A stretch of 64,000 nt of DNA, taken from contig LUGG01000011.1 in NCBI GenBank assembly GCA_001683735.1, positions 1,116,001 to 1,180,000 on the forward strand, read 5' to 3'. The notes under the pieces were generated by a model. The model was not told the DNA's origin. It saw only the letters and a list, made by a program, of their open reading frames with translations, and did not search any database. This document shows positions 1 to 12,600 of this stretch, piece by piece. Position 1 is the stretch's first letter. Each line of letters begins with the position of its first letter. Origin of the DNA: Grifola frondosa. Lineage: Eukaryota > Basidiomycota > Agaricomycetes > Polyporales > Grifolaceae. Both the position numbers and the translations under genes were made by a program.

Positions 1-2
1 GA

Positions 3-80
3 GAACGCAAGGGCAAACACGTTGGCCTGCAGGACTATAAGGACCTTTTCGCGACGATAGGGTTGAAATACCCACCTTAG
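3..80 (+). CDS. C-terminal exon of an unknown gene (5' end outside window)
   Basis: The reading frame is open from the window edge to a TAG at 78-80. It encodes 25 residues beginning ERKGKHVGLQDY and ending IGLKYPP, with a regular mix of charged and aromatic residues and unbiased codons, as expected of a real C-terminus. The other two forward frames close sooner (TAG or TAA) and give poorer peptides. I do not recognise the family. The call rests only on the quality of the frame at the window edge and could be chance. Confidence 0.4.
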   Translation, partial: ERKGKHVGLQDYKDLFATIGLKYPP

Positions 81-815
81 AACGACTAAAACGCCAAGAT
101 GGTTGCGAGAGATCGTCCTGATGGAAGTCCCACAGAAATATATGAGGATCTAGATTGTACGCAACTTATTGAGTGTATCGCACAACATATGGTTGTTTGT
201 GAACAGACGAACCATCACCTGCACTCGCTAACCATCGCCCATCTCCAGAGAATGCTAGGGCATCGACACAAGATGTGTGCGCGCTCAGCTTCCTATAGCA
301 GTCCGTCAATCTTTTCCTTTCGGTGATGTGTTTTCCTGTTCCTTACTTGGAGTAAGGAAAGCCTCCATTTATGACATGTTCAGTTATATGTCTCCTGGAT
401 TCATCCATTGCAATGGGATCAGTAGTGCCGGTCGCCTGAAGGCCTCCGAACCGTTTAGGGTGCCGATGTGAAGCCATCAGAGCGTCATGTGCGAGCTTGC
501 ACAAGAGAAATGACCACCCAAAGTCAAAGTTGACAGCAGTAGTTTTATACTAAAGTAGAAGATGACAGACAAGTGAGTCCATGAAGTTGTGAGACCTTGC
601 TGTGGCTGAAAGCGGACTCGCGAACTCGAAGCGCTTGAGTCTTAGTTAACGATCACGTCACCAGCATGCGTACTTGACAGTCATGAACTAATTCACCTGG
701 CAGACCGCAAATCAACAATAGTTCTAGTATGTAGTGCATTTCCGGTTCCGACATTCCGTAAGTAGTACAAGGAGCAATGTAAGATGATGAAGCCACATGA
801 AATGATCCCAAGTGC
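81..815. other. Intergenic, no supported gene
   Basis: Short ORFs of 60-80 codons lie here on both strands, but none has family motifs and they overlap each other. The right part (about 640-815) is the likely 3' flank of the heme oxygenase gene, which reads leftward. No tRNA or repeat was seen. Confidence 0.5.
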
Positions 816-1946
816 TCAATTGGCTGCACTGGTGAACCATTGTTGGAATGCTTCGAGTTTCGCATAACCTCTCTCTCCAGTGAAACCCCCTACAACAAGG
901 ATAAAGTGTGCCAGTGACAGAGCTGCCACAACAGAGATGATGGAAGACAGCCTGTACAGCCATTCCTTCGGCTCAGCCGCCTCGTAAACAACCTTGGAGA
1001 CTGCTTCAGACTTGGTGTCCTCTTCAATGGGAGTCGTAGGCTCCGACTCAGAGTCAATTGGGGACGTTGACTCATAGAATGGTGGAGTGGACGAAGGAGC
1101 CTTGAGGGACGCAAAGATGGCGGTGGACAGTTCGAATGCCAGGTTGGCTTCACGCACAATGGCAGCTGCGACGCGCACAAGGATATGGAAGTTAGTTCTC
1201 ACGTAAGACGTCGAAGTGACTGGAGACATCGTACCCTTTAGTGCTTTGTCATTGCCGACGGCAGTATTCATGCCATCACGATACCACTCCTTGATCTTCT
1301 TCATGTCGCCGATGGTCCCGGATCCAGTTCCGCCGAGGGGCTTGAAGTCATAAAACTGTACCCCGTTGCCATTCTCCAGGCCATACGCTTTGACCACTCT
1401 GCGGCGGATAAATTGGCCGCCACTAAGGTCACCGAGGTAGCGGACGTAAGCATGGGAAAGCAGCGGGGAAGGGTCCGAGGATTCCGCGACAGCCTCAATG
1501 CGCGACACGTAGTCGGTCAGAGCAGAAGGAGGGGAGAGCATGAGGGCGGTGTGCATGGGATGAGATTGCCAAGTCGATTCATTCACTTGTAACAAGTGGC
1601 TGATGTCGGCCGCGATATTCGACGAACGAGCAAAAAGAGCAGGGTTGTGCGTTGGATATAGCGTCGAGTGAGATGCATACTGCTCGAGTGCGCATTCCAG
1701 GTGACTATCGGAAGGATCATGAGACCATTTGTTGGACAGCAGCAGCGAAGGCGCTTACTCGTATATGTGCCACAGCATCATGAGGAAGCGTACGTACTCC
1801 TCCTTGTCCAGCTCTCCACGGGTCAGCCAGCCAGCACCTTCGCTATGCTCTGCCCTTTCATGCGCCGCAGCGGTCCCCACACGCAGGAGTGTGGCAATGG
1901 GGAGTGAGAGATCAAGGTCAACAGTCGTAGCAACGGTGGGCGTCAT
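816..1946 (-). CDS. HMX1: Heme oxygenase, tail-anchored (HMX1/HO-1 family)
   Basis: Three exons (1946-1759, 1704-1235, 1165-816) with 54- and 69-nt introns give a 335-aa protein in one frame. Heme oxygenase opens heme to biliverdin, CO and iron, usually on the cytosolic face of the ER. The first exon carries the proximal heme ligand region (HERAEHSEGAGW, His29 predicted). The second carries the family signature HAYVRYLGDLSGGQ, whose glycines let the distal helix kink over heme. WYRDGMN and the AAIVREANLAF helix appear once the second intron is removed. About 20 hydrophobic residues near the C-terminus (SIISVVAALSLAHFILVVGG) form a tail anchor, as in mammalian HO-1 and yeast Hmx1. A Ser/Pro/Glu-rich linker separates catalytic core and anchor. 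The start is the first ATG of the open frame. No frame breaks. Biological role (iron recycling versus signalling) is inferred from the family. Confidence 0.93.
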
Positions 1947-2612
1947 GGCGAATGTGGATAATTATCTGGACGACTTGTACTGAGCGGGAGAGGATCACAG
2001 ATGAGGGTGAAAGACAGTCAGAACCAAGATAAATATGTGAGGGCGACGGCTGTGCAGCGTGGCTTCCTGGCCACATACACACAAAGAGAGTGAAACTGAA
2101 TGAGCCGAGTTTTTCGACTAAAGCTCGGAACTACTTATGTGTCGTGTTCATTATCTTATCTGATAATGCCAACAGCGGTGATCGGAAGGTTCACGGGACA
2201 TTCCGCTTTCCATATATAGTGGTACACCTGGTGGAATAGCAATGAAAGTGTATGATATAACGAGTAATGATGGATTTGGATTGTGGTACAATAAATTCTA
2301 AATGATCGTCCCCACAGTATACAGAACAGTTGCCAACTTGCTATCAGGTATAGAAGACGAAAGATAACCTACAATCGTATTGAACACACCCGCGGCACGC
2401 GTGTAAGCACAGTCCAAGTGTACTCAAATACAGGTATCGAGAGTTTGGCATAGAAAAACAGATAGGACGTCAAGGCATTTCCGCAGCGAAAAGCTATAGA
2501 GCAAGCGATGAGCCTCATGTAGGGCGGTAGGCACGACGTGGAGTAATAGTACGTACCCGCACAGGCTGGCCACAGCTCGATGTCAGTGTAGGGGGTGTAG
2601 ACACGGGTCGAA
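1947..2612. other. Intergenic: heme oxygenase promoter side and zinc-finger 3' flank
   Basis: This is the upstream region of the heme oxygenase gene (it reads leftward from 1946) and the downstream flank of the CCCH gene. I saw no clear TATA box at a convincing distance and no repeat. A CDS-sized frame is not supported in either strand. Confidence 0.5.
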
Positions 2613-4453
2613 CTAGCGATCTTGCGACCAGTTCTGGGCATTCGGCGACGGCGCAGAATCGTACTCGAGGAGAGTATTGCCGTCGACTATTCGATGCGCA
2701 AAGTGCGGGTTCTCCTCCTGATCGTCTTGGGCCTCGAAACTGATGACGGTTTTCTTGATCCTCCTCCGAGTTCGAGCCCTGCGCCTTTCTTCGGGCACTG
2801 GACATGCAAGAACCAGCGGTACGGTGATGTAGGGATTCGAAACAGTTGCAGACACTGGCGATATATTTCCATAGAATGGATAGTATGGCGTATTGGGCAT
2901 CGGCGGAGATGTAGGGCTGTACAAATCGGTAGACGTCAGGCATGGCACAGCATCGTCTGCGGGTCCTGATTTCAGTATTCTGTCCCGTGAAGAGATGGAG
3001 GTGCATACAACTATCGGGATGCGCATATCGGCATTCATCTCCTTCAGCACAATGGCCAGACATGAAATCAGCGCATATCTCTCCTGTACATGAGGGGTTA
3101 ATCAGATGGCACTACGTCTCGGCGAATTATGCAGCTTACTCGCGCCGCCCATCATCACCCCCCCGCCGACTACGCGCCATGTGATGGGGAAGAAGTTTCT
3201 CTTCTTGTTGCTCTCAGTCTCCGAAACTGGTTTCGAAGGGAGGTCGTGGATCGGCCTACGCGGCGTCTCCTCTTGAGAGCCAGTGGTCTCAAGAATATAC
3301 TCCGAGTCGCTATCTGAGAACGATTTCGGACTTCCGATATCCTTCGGCGACATCGATTTCATCGTTGCGTCGTGTATGCTGAATGAAATGAGCAATGTCC
3401 AGAAGGAAAATTGCCACCGAGGACTCACAAATTGCATCTGTCCCCTTTCACGCAATAGCCACCATTGTTGTAGAACCTGCATGGCTTCGCTGGAAAAAGA
3501 TAAGTCGATTGAAATGAAATACACATAGAACTATGACTAACTTTTGTAGTAGATGTTCCTGTTCGATGGCTCGTTGCGTCGCACGGTGAATCGCTGTAGA
3601 GTGGATTCGGGAGATGACAACGAGCCGTCGGAATCGCTCGACTCCGTCACGGAAAGCGCACGCAGATCAATCGAACGGGACAGATTAGGAGAACACGGTG
3701 TGCTCGGTGGAGGTGGACAAGACATATTGCACCCATCGTCCTCGAAGAAGAGGCTGCGCTCGCTGTAGCAGCATCCATCCGGCGAGGCTGTTCCATCATC
3801 TGTCAAAGCACTCGATGTCTCAGACGAGCAGTAGTTTGGTGTGCGAGAATCTGCATGGGATGATAGACCAGGATCGACATATGATCCATGTCCGGTGTGT
3901 CCTTCGTACGAGGACTGGACGGGTGAAGTAGGCGAAGCAAGGAACGAAGCCGACAGGGAAAGGGACGACAAGGATGGGTACTGCGCCGTATGAAGGTAGG
4001 CGCACTGGTCGCCGTATTTGCAGGTAGGAAAGTTACGACAGGGTTTCGCTAAGTTTGCAGGTGTCAGGTTTCGACAGAACCGAAGAATGGCTGGAACCAG
4101 TGCTCACTTCTGTACTTTGGATTGAACTGTGGATGTGCGATCATGTTCTGCCTATAGTGGCTCTGAGCTTGGAGTAGGTGATTGTATGTTGAGAAGCCAC
4201 TTGTGCAATGCATGTTGTGCTGTCCGATGCGAAGGGGGATTGCTGCAGTGAATTCAGGACGGTGGTCAGATGGTATATGTACTGCTGGTGGACGCACCGG
4301 AACCAGATGGCTTTGTACCCTGGAAGGTACTATATATAGCGCCTGAGGAATGGGAGCCACAACGATCGTCTTCGGGATCGGGAGACTATCACCTCGAATT
4401 TGATCAAAATAATGGTTCCTTCGTGGAGAGCAGGTCCAGCGAGTGAGACTCAA
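2613..4453 (-). CDS. CCCH zinc-finger protein with three fingers
   Basis: Six exons (4453?-4108, 4048-3542, 3489-3429, 3378-3140, 3083-3012, 2965-2613) are phase-consistent with introns of 59, 52, 50, 56 and 46 nt. Three CCCH fingers emerge. Finger 1 is YRTKPCRNFPTCKYGDQC then AYLH (C-x5-C-x5-C-x3-H). Finger 2 is YKTKPCRFYNNGGYC then VKGDRCNFIH (C-x8-C-x5-C-x3-H), whose last Cys and His are split by an intron. Finger 3 is ICADFMSGHCAEGDECRYAH (C-x7-C-x5-C-x3-H). The K-T-K-x-C lead-in is typical of RNA-binding fingers of the TTP/Tis11 type. Long Ser/Pro-rich linkers separate the fingers, and an acidic/basic tail with KKTVISFEAQD follows. A role in mRNA binding or decay is inferred from the fold only. 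The N-terminus is unresolved: the first exon is open to 4453 without an ATG at its start, so a further 5' exon or an internal ATG must be used. Confidence 0.85.
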
Positions 4454-5423
4454 GAGCCGTGGTGTCCCTCACCCATGATTTATAACTGGCCAGCATGAGA
4501 CGCGGTGGTAAGATATGACGGTCGGCCCGTGACAGGCTGATCCTAGATGACCGTCAAACAAGGCTTAGTCATCTCAGAGTATGTTTGAATCCCGTCCAAG
4601 TCTTTTGTCCATAGCCTTTACGGGCACTGGGAAGACGTGATCGAAAGATGGATAAGACAATAACACTGCGCACTGAGCCTGGAGCGCAGAGAATATTCCG
4701 CTGAAATGAGCGAGCACGTTGCGGAGAACAATTGTAGTGGCGTCGGTGAGAGTCATCATGAGATATCACAATGTCCAAAGCACCTCCTGCGACTCCATGA
4801 CTAGGAATCGCCGAAGCGTCTTGTTTTCCGTCTTGTTTTTGAAAATCAGGGTCTCACCTTGAAGACCAAATTGGGAAGGATGGTTCCTTCCGGCCGGTTG
4901 ACAATAAGAAAGCGCCGCGAAAATGGCCGAAACATTACAAGTCTCGGTGAGATGGCCGGCAGTCATGAAGTCTGCGCCGGAGATATTCTTGTCATCCGAG
5001 TCGCTGCATGACACCAGACGGACATGAATGGAGCATGATTCCACTATGTCCGTCCAATGAGCTCCAATGAGCCTCACAATTCTTGTGCTTCGCGATCAAA
5101 GACGCTGAAATGATCGTCTGAATCCCATACTCGGTAGAGGCTCTTGGTAGTGGCGGACTGCGTTGCATACCAGCATTTTCGGATGGCGATCGCGGACATC
5201 GATTATTGCATGGTCAGACCACGAATTGCGTACGACAATCATGCAAAGTTGCCTGCGAAACAAGATAGACTGTAATTGCACAACAATTTTGAACAGATGC
5301 CAAGACGTACACTCTTCAGGGGGCTATAAATTTACATCGCACGTACACAATGTACCATATGATACATCTCCGAATCAGTTTGACTTTACAGATCGCAAGG
5401 TAAGATTAAAAAGGACGCCGTAT
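4454..5423. other. Intergenic or unrecognised minus-strand gene
   Basis: Three minus-strand frames (5281-5096, 5077-4766, 4759-4574) lie in series and could be exons, for example the stretch GADFMTAGHLTETCNVSAIF at about 4975-4910. I could not join them with convincing splice sites or match them to a family. They are recorded as a possible gene, not called as one. Confidence 0.3.
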
Positions 5424-7029
5424 TTAAGTGATAAGAATGGGAGAGGGGTATATGGCGTGAGGTCGTGGCGATAGATATGTGCTATGAAGATGTGGTGGGG
5501 AGGGGTTCGCTATCATGCTGGAGAAGAGGTGTCCGTTCAGTGGCAAGTATCGGTGGAGAAGTGAGGGCTGGTGATGGGGGTGGAGAATGCTCGTGGGCGG
5601 GAGGCTGCTCATCGACGTGATGGGGGCGTCGGGATGGGGATGGGTCACAAGGGGATGTGGGTGAGTAACATCGGCTTTGCAAACAGGACACTGTAAGAAC
5701 GTCAATGAACCAGTTCAAGGGTAAGACCAAAAATTGCAAAGCGAACGTACCAGTTTCTTTCTGTGAATGAGCCATTCATCGATTTCGTCGACATGAAACA
5801 TGTGATTGCAAGGCAAGACTCGTACACGATCGCCCTTGACAAATAGCTCCAAGCAGATTGCGCACTCGAGCTGTTGTTCGACCCAAGCCGGCAGTTCGCT
5901 GTCATGAGATGTGGACGCGAAAGGAGAGCTGGTTTGAGGAATGCCTCGTTCAAGGTCTGGCTCCTGTTCAGAAGATGGGTGTTCCGAGTGTTCTGAGGTA
6001 GGACAGGTTGGTTCGTGCTTCTCCCAGCCGGTGCCTGTCCAGATGCGCCAGGGGAAATTATGGACAACGCTCTCCGGAGCGCGGTCACGCTGCGCCGCGC
6101 GAGCCGCACGCACACGGTGGATGAGAAGTGTGATGAATGTGAGAAGAGATGGCAGGAGCAAGATGACTACGAAGGTGATAATTGGTCTACAATAAAAAGT
6201 GTCATTTCCCCCTTGGGACAACAATGAAAATGAGATGCGACTTACGAGTACCACTCCCATGCAGAATATTCGGTGCTGATGAGTAACGAGAGGGTTCTCA
6301 GGCCGGAATGAGATGTGTTGGAGGCCGCGATCAAGGCCGAAAGCTCAACATAGTCCCAATACTTAATGTATGTGGCGGCAATTTTTATATCAGACGCATC
6401 GCCTGCAGCAGGATGAGCGGATGGCACAAGATGGGTAATTTCGACGTACGTTCGCTATACATGTTCAGCAATGCGTCCGGGTTGTCTCTGTCTCCACCGA
6501 CGACAACCGCCTTCGCACCTAACTTCTGGGCTTGCCGCGCCTTCTCCACGAACGGACAACCACCGCGCTGCACGAGCGCAATCCAAGTCTCCTTGACCTC
6601 CGGCTGATGAGGACCGCTGATGCAGAGATTTGGGCATCCTTGAACAGGGTCAGCGTCAAAAGGATATGGAGATGTGTTGTTCGGGTCGAGTGGGCATGCA
6701 GCAGTGAAGGCGGAAAGAGGGATAACGTATCCCAGCAGAGGATCAATAAGCTCTGCGCCAAAGGAGGCAGGCCTGGCGGGGAATGTGACTGGAGGAGACC
6801 TGTCCACGACGGAAACGCTGCCATCGGATGCCCAAGCCCAGCCCCAAAGCCAGCTACCGTCTTCTCTGGCGGTGGAAGAAACCTTGCGCAACCATTCAAC
6901 TGGATGGGATTGGACCTGAGAGATGTAGGAGGAAAGGGCGAGGACGACGAGCAGATGGATCATGGATAGAATGAGGAGAGCTGACGGACGTCGGTGGCGA
7001 CACAGCATATAAAGCGCCCGCGGGACCAT
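5424..7029 (-). CDS. PA-TM-RING E3 ubiquitin ligase
   Basis: Four exons (7029-6450, 6402-6246, 6186-5751, 5690-5424; introns 47, 59 and 60 nt) sum to 1,440 nt and 479 aa without frame breaks. The order is: N-terminal hydrophobic signal or anchor ([17 protein letters not shown]), lumenal protease-associated (PA) domain ([33 protein letters not shown]), one transmembrane helix ([19 protein letters not shown]), then a cytosolic RING-H2 finger ([33 protein letters not shown]). The last intron sits inside the RING, just before CPVC. This is the architecture of RNF13/GRAIL-type ligases, which ubiquitinate membrane or cargo proteins in the endosome-vacuole system. The tail after the RING is His/Pro/Ser-rich and low complexity. 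The upstream in-frame ATG at 7218 would add a charged 63-residue leader before the signal, so 7029 is preferred. Confidence 0.9.
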
Positions 7030-9124
7030 ACTTGGACGTTCTCGACCGCGATGCGACCGATGACCACTGTCCTTGGCTTGCTGCGACTGGACTAGTGCGA
7101 GGCTCTCCCAACGCCTGGCTATTACTCTTGGGTCGCCTTCGCGCCTTAAATTCATCTCTGGCGTTCCTTTCAGCCGCAGTCCACTTTGTTGGGTTTCATC
7201 GCTGCGAATTCCTTCCACGCCGTCATCGTATTTTTGATTTGGCTCTTATAACGGGCCCCCGGCCGTCCCATTTATACTCGGCAGGAATTCGCGACGCAAA
7301 TTGGAACATGGCTGTCTAACGCACGTTAGCGAGATGCTGGTATACTTCTGGACGATGGTGAGGTCTTTACTTGCGCTCCTTGTCCGTGGTCTTACTTGAC
7401 GCTATGAATCTTCAGTACCTGGGCCTGAAGCTAGCAGCGGATTTATTTTGAATATGGCCGACACATGCGCCGGATTCGCTGAGTTTATTGAACAGGTTCT
7501 TCTAGGTCCGCGCGCAGGGAATATCTCATCCTCGGGTGTGGCACTGGCATCAGATCGCAGGCGCGCAGGTGTCTTCCCTCCACCGTTAAGTACTTGTCCA
7601 CTCGAATGCGCTCGAATAGGCTATTCGCTTCCTCGAATCCCGATAAATTGCAGAAGCAGTCCGACATTATTCTAACGACACACGCACTACTATAGGTACC
7701 GGCATCCGGTCTTGAGCTGCTGCAAGTGGTCGTTGAAACAACTACCGAGGCCACAACTGCCGCTGTAGCGTTCTTCGTATCTGACTCGCGGCGATTGTAT
7801 CTATAGCCGTCTAACTTGCCTAGTTGTCGGCTGTCACACAGGCTACCATCGTGGGCGACATCATCTTATGCAGCAGCGCTGGAGATGCTTCCTTGAATTG
7901 GCTGCAAAACATTGACACGAAGCCGATGACGGTGCGGCCCAATTTTATCCGAAATTGCAGACCCCCCATTCAACTAGAGATTGTATCAGCGCGGTGTCAT
8001 GCGTTCAATTGGATTTCTATATCATGTATGTCGTAAACCGTCACGAGGAAATAAGAAATCGGCTGATGAATGAGCAAAAAAAGATAATACAGGTATCACC
8101 GGTAAGTGCCCCAAATACATTGATAGTGATAGGGAGAAAAGAAAACAGGTTCCCCCTAACCCGGCTAACAGGCCTCAATTCAAAGCTCCAACGCCATATG
8201 GGCCGAGATGTAAGCAAATGTATGTCGAGTCGGGCCAGCTCATCGTCCAATTCACCCCTTTAAGTGACATGGTACCTTGCTACAACAACTGCAGTGGTAC
8301 ATCGACAACATGTTAGAATGAACTCCGTCTCTCTCGTTCGCGCCGCTGAACCACTTTCATGCACAGTTTCATCGGCGCGATAGAGCACAGCTTGCACAAA
8401 TGGCCTACTGTGGAACCTTGCGCTCGGTGGCAGTGGAGGCCTGGGGCATCCTGGAGCATCCGGCTATGGCACTCCCTGTCGCCCGGTTGCGACAATCAAC
8501 AGTGATGGCAGCTACAGTCTGAATCAGGAATGTGCGTCCGTATCTTGCTAATATTGCCATGCTATACATTTTGCTCATGTTTTCCTGTTACTTTTCTTGA
8601 TGCTCGGTCTACATTATGGCGCAGGCATCCAAGGATATCTTCCCGTGTGACGTTGGAGGTCTGTTTAGCAAGAGCATTGGTGGCACTCACAACTGGGATT
8701 GCGGGTGATGGTATACGTGACCGGGCATACCAACCCTTCGGACTGGCTTCGCTACAGCTTCGCCATCCTCAACTGGTAAGATCATGATCCCGAGTTTCGA
8801 GGTGTGTGCTGGAATGTCTCCTGCAGGGATGACCATCCCAAGGGGCCGTGGGATCTCATTCCTATCTCGTTGTTGCACATCCCCCTCACGTCTTCGTCGG
8901 TGTGAATTTAGATTACTCACATGCTTCCCGTGGGCATGACAGTGCTCTGGTGGTATGTGCCCAATGAGGATGATATCTTCAATGCAACATTGACAGAAGA
9001 TGAGCCCTTTGAGCCCACGATTTATAATGATGTGGGTGGCAAGAAGATACTGATAGGAACATTCAAATTCAACAGCATATCTTAATATTACTCCACCAGT
9101 TGCTGTCGTACTACTTGCCAACAC
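7030..9124. other. Intergenic: ligase promoter and unrecognised coding scraps
   Basis: The first part is the promoter side of the ligase gene. Between about 7800 and 9080 on the plus strand there are short gene-like pieces, for example a frame reading GYGTPCRPVATINSDGSYS at about 8460-8515 and another reading HTNPSDWLRYSFAILNW at about 8725-8780. They are separated by stops and not joined by clear splice sites. This looks like the remains of a gene at the edge of the AT-rich block, but I cannot name it. Confidence 0.35.
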
Positions 9125-9450
9125 ACTCAGTGAAGTATATTTCCTTGGTAAGGCAAGCCAAATCTTGCTTCATTGACTTGGAATGCCGAGAGAGTGCACT
9201 TACTGCTTATTCCAATCTAATTACTTAAGTGTTGATCATATTTGCTATTTCATATTCTTCTGTAATCATTCTGAATTACAACAACAGATATACTTTGATC
9301 ATACATTTGCGAAAAGTCAATTCATCTAATATAGAATATAGTAAAATATACAATTCACAATTAAATATATACTAACCCCAAAACTGGGGTTGCTTGTGCC
9401 ATTCCTCCCTTTTGTGAAGTTTTATCAGAATGGCAGCCTAGTGTTAGTCC

Positions 9451-9605
9451 AATAAGATATGGCTGGCTCCACACCAGTACAATGCAAACTGTGATAAAGT
9501 ATAGCTGGCTCAGTATAAGTGTGTGGCCAGTGACAGTAAAATATGATTAACTCAGTATACATACACAGCCAGCTATGATAAGATATGATCAACTTACAAG
9601 TTCAG
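9451..9605. repeat. Degenerate ~42-bp tandem repeat, about 3.6 copies
   Basis: Units start at 9451, 9493, 9536 and 9577 with related openings (AATAAGATATGGCTGG, GATAAAGTATAGCTGG, GTAAAATATGATTAAC, GATAAGATATGATCAAC), a spacing of 42, 43 and 41 bp. Later positions also align (CTCAGTATA in units 2 and 3). Differences among units are mostly transitions, in keeping with the decay of the surrounding block. Confidence 0.6.
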
Positions 9606-12600
9606 ACTAAACTGGTACTGAATGTATGGCTTATGACAGAGTCATTGTCAGCATTGAAACTCAATTTTTTTAGAATATTTAAATAGCCTTAACCAGATGT
9701 ATTTATCAAAGATATTTATTATAGGGTCAAATAGTTTGTTACTAAGAACTCACACTGACTACTTTAGAAGCATGGCCAAATATGGCTTATCATTTATATA
9801 ATTGGCAAGCTTATCAAATTAGTTCAAAAGTATAAAAGAACTTATAGAGATGATCCAAGATAAAAATATGTAATTATAAATTTGTCCTTTCATTTATATA
9901 TATATAATACTATTCATAATAGAGGATTATTAGCTTATATATATGTATTTTGTATTAGCATTTAAAATGTGATAATTGCACATAATAAGCTGTTCAAAAA
10001 ATGTCTTCATAATTTTGATTATATGAGTTTCACATTCAAAGAAGCAATCAACAAGAGAGAATTATTATTTGTAAACTGATTGAATATAAAAGATTTATTT
10101 GATCAATTATCACATAAAATCATTAGAAAAAACACTTGTGCACTTAAAGAGCCTCAGGTTATAATTTATTTGAGGATTTTCTGGAGCATTTTAGATTATT
10201 TAATCATAGTGATCTTACCTTATAATGATAACTAAAGTAGTGTTGCCCACAAAGGATCATAGCCTTGATATTGTTAATGTCACATTATTATTAACTAGTA
10301 TTTATTTCATGATCTTGCAACTATATAAAATATCTTCACTTTCATATTTCTGATTATGGATGCTCTATGTATAACAATAATAACCTCAATGATATTAAAG
10401 AAATTGGTAGTGATAGCAAAGACTTTATAAGAGTTTTTCAAATATGACAGTTTTAGCATCTTGAAGCTAAGATGTACTTAAGTTTTTATTATTTATTTCT
10501 TTCAAACTTTTAATATGAACACTTTTGTTTATCTGTATCTATATTTCAAGTTACAAGTGTCAAGATAAAATAGGATGAATGATAACAGTTTAGTAGAATA
10601 AGTATTAAGTTATATACTCTGCTAATTATTTGTTATCATGTAATATTCTAATATGTTATTATAATGCTAATATTTATATTATCTGAGAATGCTCTTCTAT
10701 CTAGTCTAATCTATAAAGCACTAAAAATTATTTATATATAAGTTTAGGCTCAATATATTATAAAGAAGCTTTTAATATCTCACAGAACATTTTCAAGAGT
10801 ATAACTATTTGTAAATCACAAATGGAGATGATGGTGATGTAGAGACTAGAACTGTTGAAACTGGATATTTGTATAATAATATTACTTTACAAATGGTCTC
10901 TAAATCTTAAATATAAGTATAACATTAAATTTAAATTTTAATGATAAAGATAATAATCTCTTTGAAGAAGTGATATTATTAATCAAATATTAATTATGTA
11001 CAAAGTTTATTATGCTTATCATAACTGCTTTTTGCTTTTCTTCTGTTTATCTTTACTTTAGCAAAGAGTTTAACCAGAAGTTGCTGGTCAGTATATTGTA
11101 CAAACCACTTAGTCATATTGTCAATGCTCAATGTTGACATTGAAAATGCTATCCTTCAATGAAGAAGATAGCTCAAACACAGATAATGATTTAATTCATT
11201 GAGATGGGGCTTGTTGGGACTAGGTTTAATTTCTGCAATGTATATATTCTCGGGTTTATAATGAATGTTAAAAGGCAGATTGAGACATATTATTGAGATC
11301 ATCCCATGTAATGTTTTAGCACCATGCACTATCATACTTTCCAGACTGAAGAAATTGAGATGTAGGGCAAAAGTATAACATCACTCTTCTTGTTGATCTA
11401 TGAATAAAGTTTCTGAAGATGGACTGGGGAATGTTTGAAGAAATTCACCTTCAAAAGTTTTTGATGAAATCAGAAGAAGGACTATTCTGCGACTTCAGTA
11501 AGTTATCGCAAGATTAATCCATATATTTCTCAATGTCCTTCCTTGAGAGGAGAGATGCAAGGTAGTCATAAAAGTGATGATACATAAATGTCTTGGTTGG
11601 CTGCAGTTCATCATTTGATGTACATGATAGAAGTAAATGGTCACAAATGTCTCCTCCAGGAATGGGTCGATTAGTGCAATGTTTAGCATAGATATGATCC
11701 AAGTGAAAATAAGAATCTATATATGTAATGACATACTTCACATACAGCATATACTGTGGTACATCTACTGAAGTTAAAATGAGAAAATGTACTATTAATG
11801 CTTAATGGGATGTCTCAGAGGGTGTCTTATACTAAAGGATTGGACAAATCATCCTGATTGCTCGAAATCAAGTATGCCACTAAGGCCACAAGGTTCAGGA
11901 TGAAATTATCTGCACATCTGCTAACGCTCAAAATCATGTGACAAATAACACCCAATAACATGGCCACTTGTGCAGCCTTAGGAAAATGATTGACATGAAG
12001 TTCAAAATGGTGATGTGCAAACAAAAAAAATGATGTGAATAAACTATCCACATTCTATGTCATGATACAAACCAGATAAATAATAATATGAATTTATTGG
12101 CTCATTCGATGTACTCTTGACAAGGGTGACATGGCAAAAAGATCATCCATTGTGACTCATTTTAAATGTTTAAGATGGTCAATCACAGGTAATTTGCATG
12201 TAATACCCTCAACTGCAGAGTGCAGGCATCATAACTCATTATTCACCTGAATGATAGCATCAGAAGATGGTGAAACCAGAGCATTCCAACATTTGAGTAG
12301 GCATTGTTGGATTGACTATAGAATTTTCACTGACTTCAATGTATATTGACTATGATCTCATTTTGACAGTCGCCAATATGCTGTGTAAGATGTAAAGTGA
12401 TCTTATAGGTCAAGATGCACCTGGGAAGAACTAGGCTGAGGATTAACATGAATTAGTGTGTGAAGACTGAAGCTAGAAGTAATGTTAAAGGGGATGGAAA
12501 ATGTATCAGTGATTCTCACAGAGTTGATAAATGAGATGGGGGACACATTAGATATATGCATGTTTATGAAACCAGATGTCATGGCAGTGAGTGAAAATGC

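Noticed and set aside
4454..5423. Minus-strand ORF series as a Rad1/Hus1-like clamp gene
   Set aside because: No clamp motif could be aligned and no splice sites join the frames; similarity was only impressionistic.
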